Shown here: positions 5,559 to 5,721 of the stretch, in pieces | Position numbering within the stretch: position 1 is the stretch's first letter | How the letters are laid out: each line of letters starts with the position of its first letter | Source of the DNA: VYFG01 sp022827325 | Lineage (GTDB): Bacteria; Pseudomonadota; Gammaproteobacteria; Arenicellales; Poriferihabitantaceae | DNA length: 5,721 nt | Assembly: GCA_022827325.1 (NCBI GenBank) | Contig: JAJDTE010000003.1 | Span: 1-5,721 of the forward strand | Direction: 5' to 3' | Notes under the pieces: model-generated | Database searches by the model: none | What the model was told of the DNA's origin: nothing | Seen by the model: the letters and a program-made list of their open reading frames with translations, nothing else | Made by a program: the position numbers and the translations under genes

Positions 5559-5721
5559 CTAGTCGATGTCCAGCACGGGTAACGCCGTGGTGTATTTCAT
5601 CTGCTCCATGGCAAACATCGAAGTCATGTCCGTCAGATCGATCTTGCTGATGATGCTCTTGTACAGCGCGTCATAAGCCGGGATGTCCGGCACCACGATC
5701 CTGAGCAGGTAATCCACCTCA
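5559..5721 (-). CDS. Lrp/AsnC-family transcriptional regulator, C-terminal part (5' end outside window)
   Basis: The 53 visible codons end in TAG at 5559-5561. The stretch DYLLRIVVPDIPAYDALYK, then SMFAMEQMKYTTALPVLDID at the terminus, is characteristic of the C-terminal ligand-binding RAM domain of Lrp/AsnC regulators, in which conserved KYTTALP closes the last strand. These DNA-binding proteins form dimers and octamers and usually respond to amino acids. The DNA-binding helix-turn-helix would lie outside the window, so the exact member (Lrp, AsnC, BkdR or other) cannot be told. The gene shares the orientation of aroQ, but a 253-bp spacer with its own promoter separates them, so it is probably a separate transcription unit. 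Confidence 0.9.
   Translation of the reverse strand, partial: EVDYLLRIVVPDIPAYDALYKSIISKIDLTDMTSMFAMEQMKYTTALPVLDID

Overview
The window is a compact, GC-rich chromosomal segment with every recognisable gene on the minus strand. The gene order, read 5'->3' on the minus strand, is the end of an Lrp/AsnC-family regulator, then aroQ, accB, accC, prmA and a zinc-ribbon/DUF3426 membrane protein. The run aroQ-accB-accC-prmA-(zinc ribbon + DUF3426) is a familiar gammaproteobacterial arrangement, so a gammaproteobacterium is the best guess. I cannot name the genus. This is mostly a housekeeping locus and I see no phage, transposase, CRISPR, tRNA or rRNA gene.

Layout from right to left. 5559-5721: C-terminal 53 residues of an Lrp/AsnC regulator. 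5306-5558: a 253-bp spacer holding two back-to-back hairpins (5461-5518, one resembling a shortened group II intron domain V), a perfect AT-rich inverted repeat (5373-5387) and a good sigma70-type promoter (5335-5363) aimed at aroQ. 4817-5305: aroQ, type II 3-dehydroquinase. 4340-4792: accB, biotin carboxyl carrier protein. 2979-4325: accC, biotin carboxylase. 2059-2982: prmA, ribosomal protein L11 methyltransferase. 1-1994: a zinc-ribbon/DUF3426 protein that runs off the left edge.

Spacing suggests one operon: 24 nt between aroQ and accB, 14 nt between accB and accC, a 4-nt ATGA overlap between accC and prmA, then a 64-nt gap containing a hairpin. AccB and AccC together form the biotin-carboxylating half of acetyl-CoA carboxylase, which supplies malonyl-CoA for fatty acids. 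AroQ serves the shikimate pathway and PrmA modifies the ribosome. The tie between them is probably growth-linked co-expression rather than a shared pathway.

The most unusual item is the DUF3426 protein. At least 664 residues long, it has about 500 residues of acidic, Gly/Pro/Asp/Glu-rich, lysine-poor and cysteine-free linker between its N-terminal zinc ribbon and its single membrane helix. The long plus-strand open frames across this region look like compositional shadows of the linker. No clearly new multi-gene system is visible.
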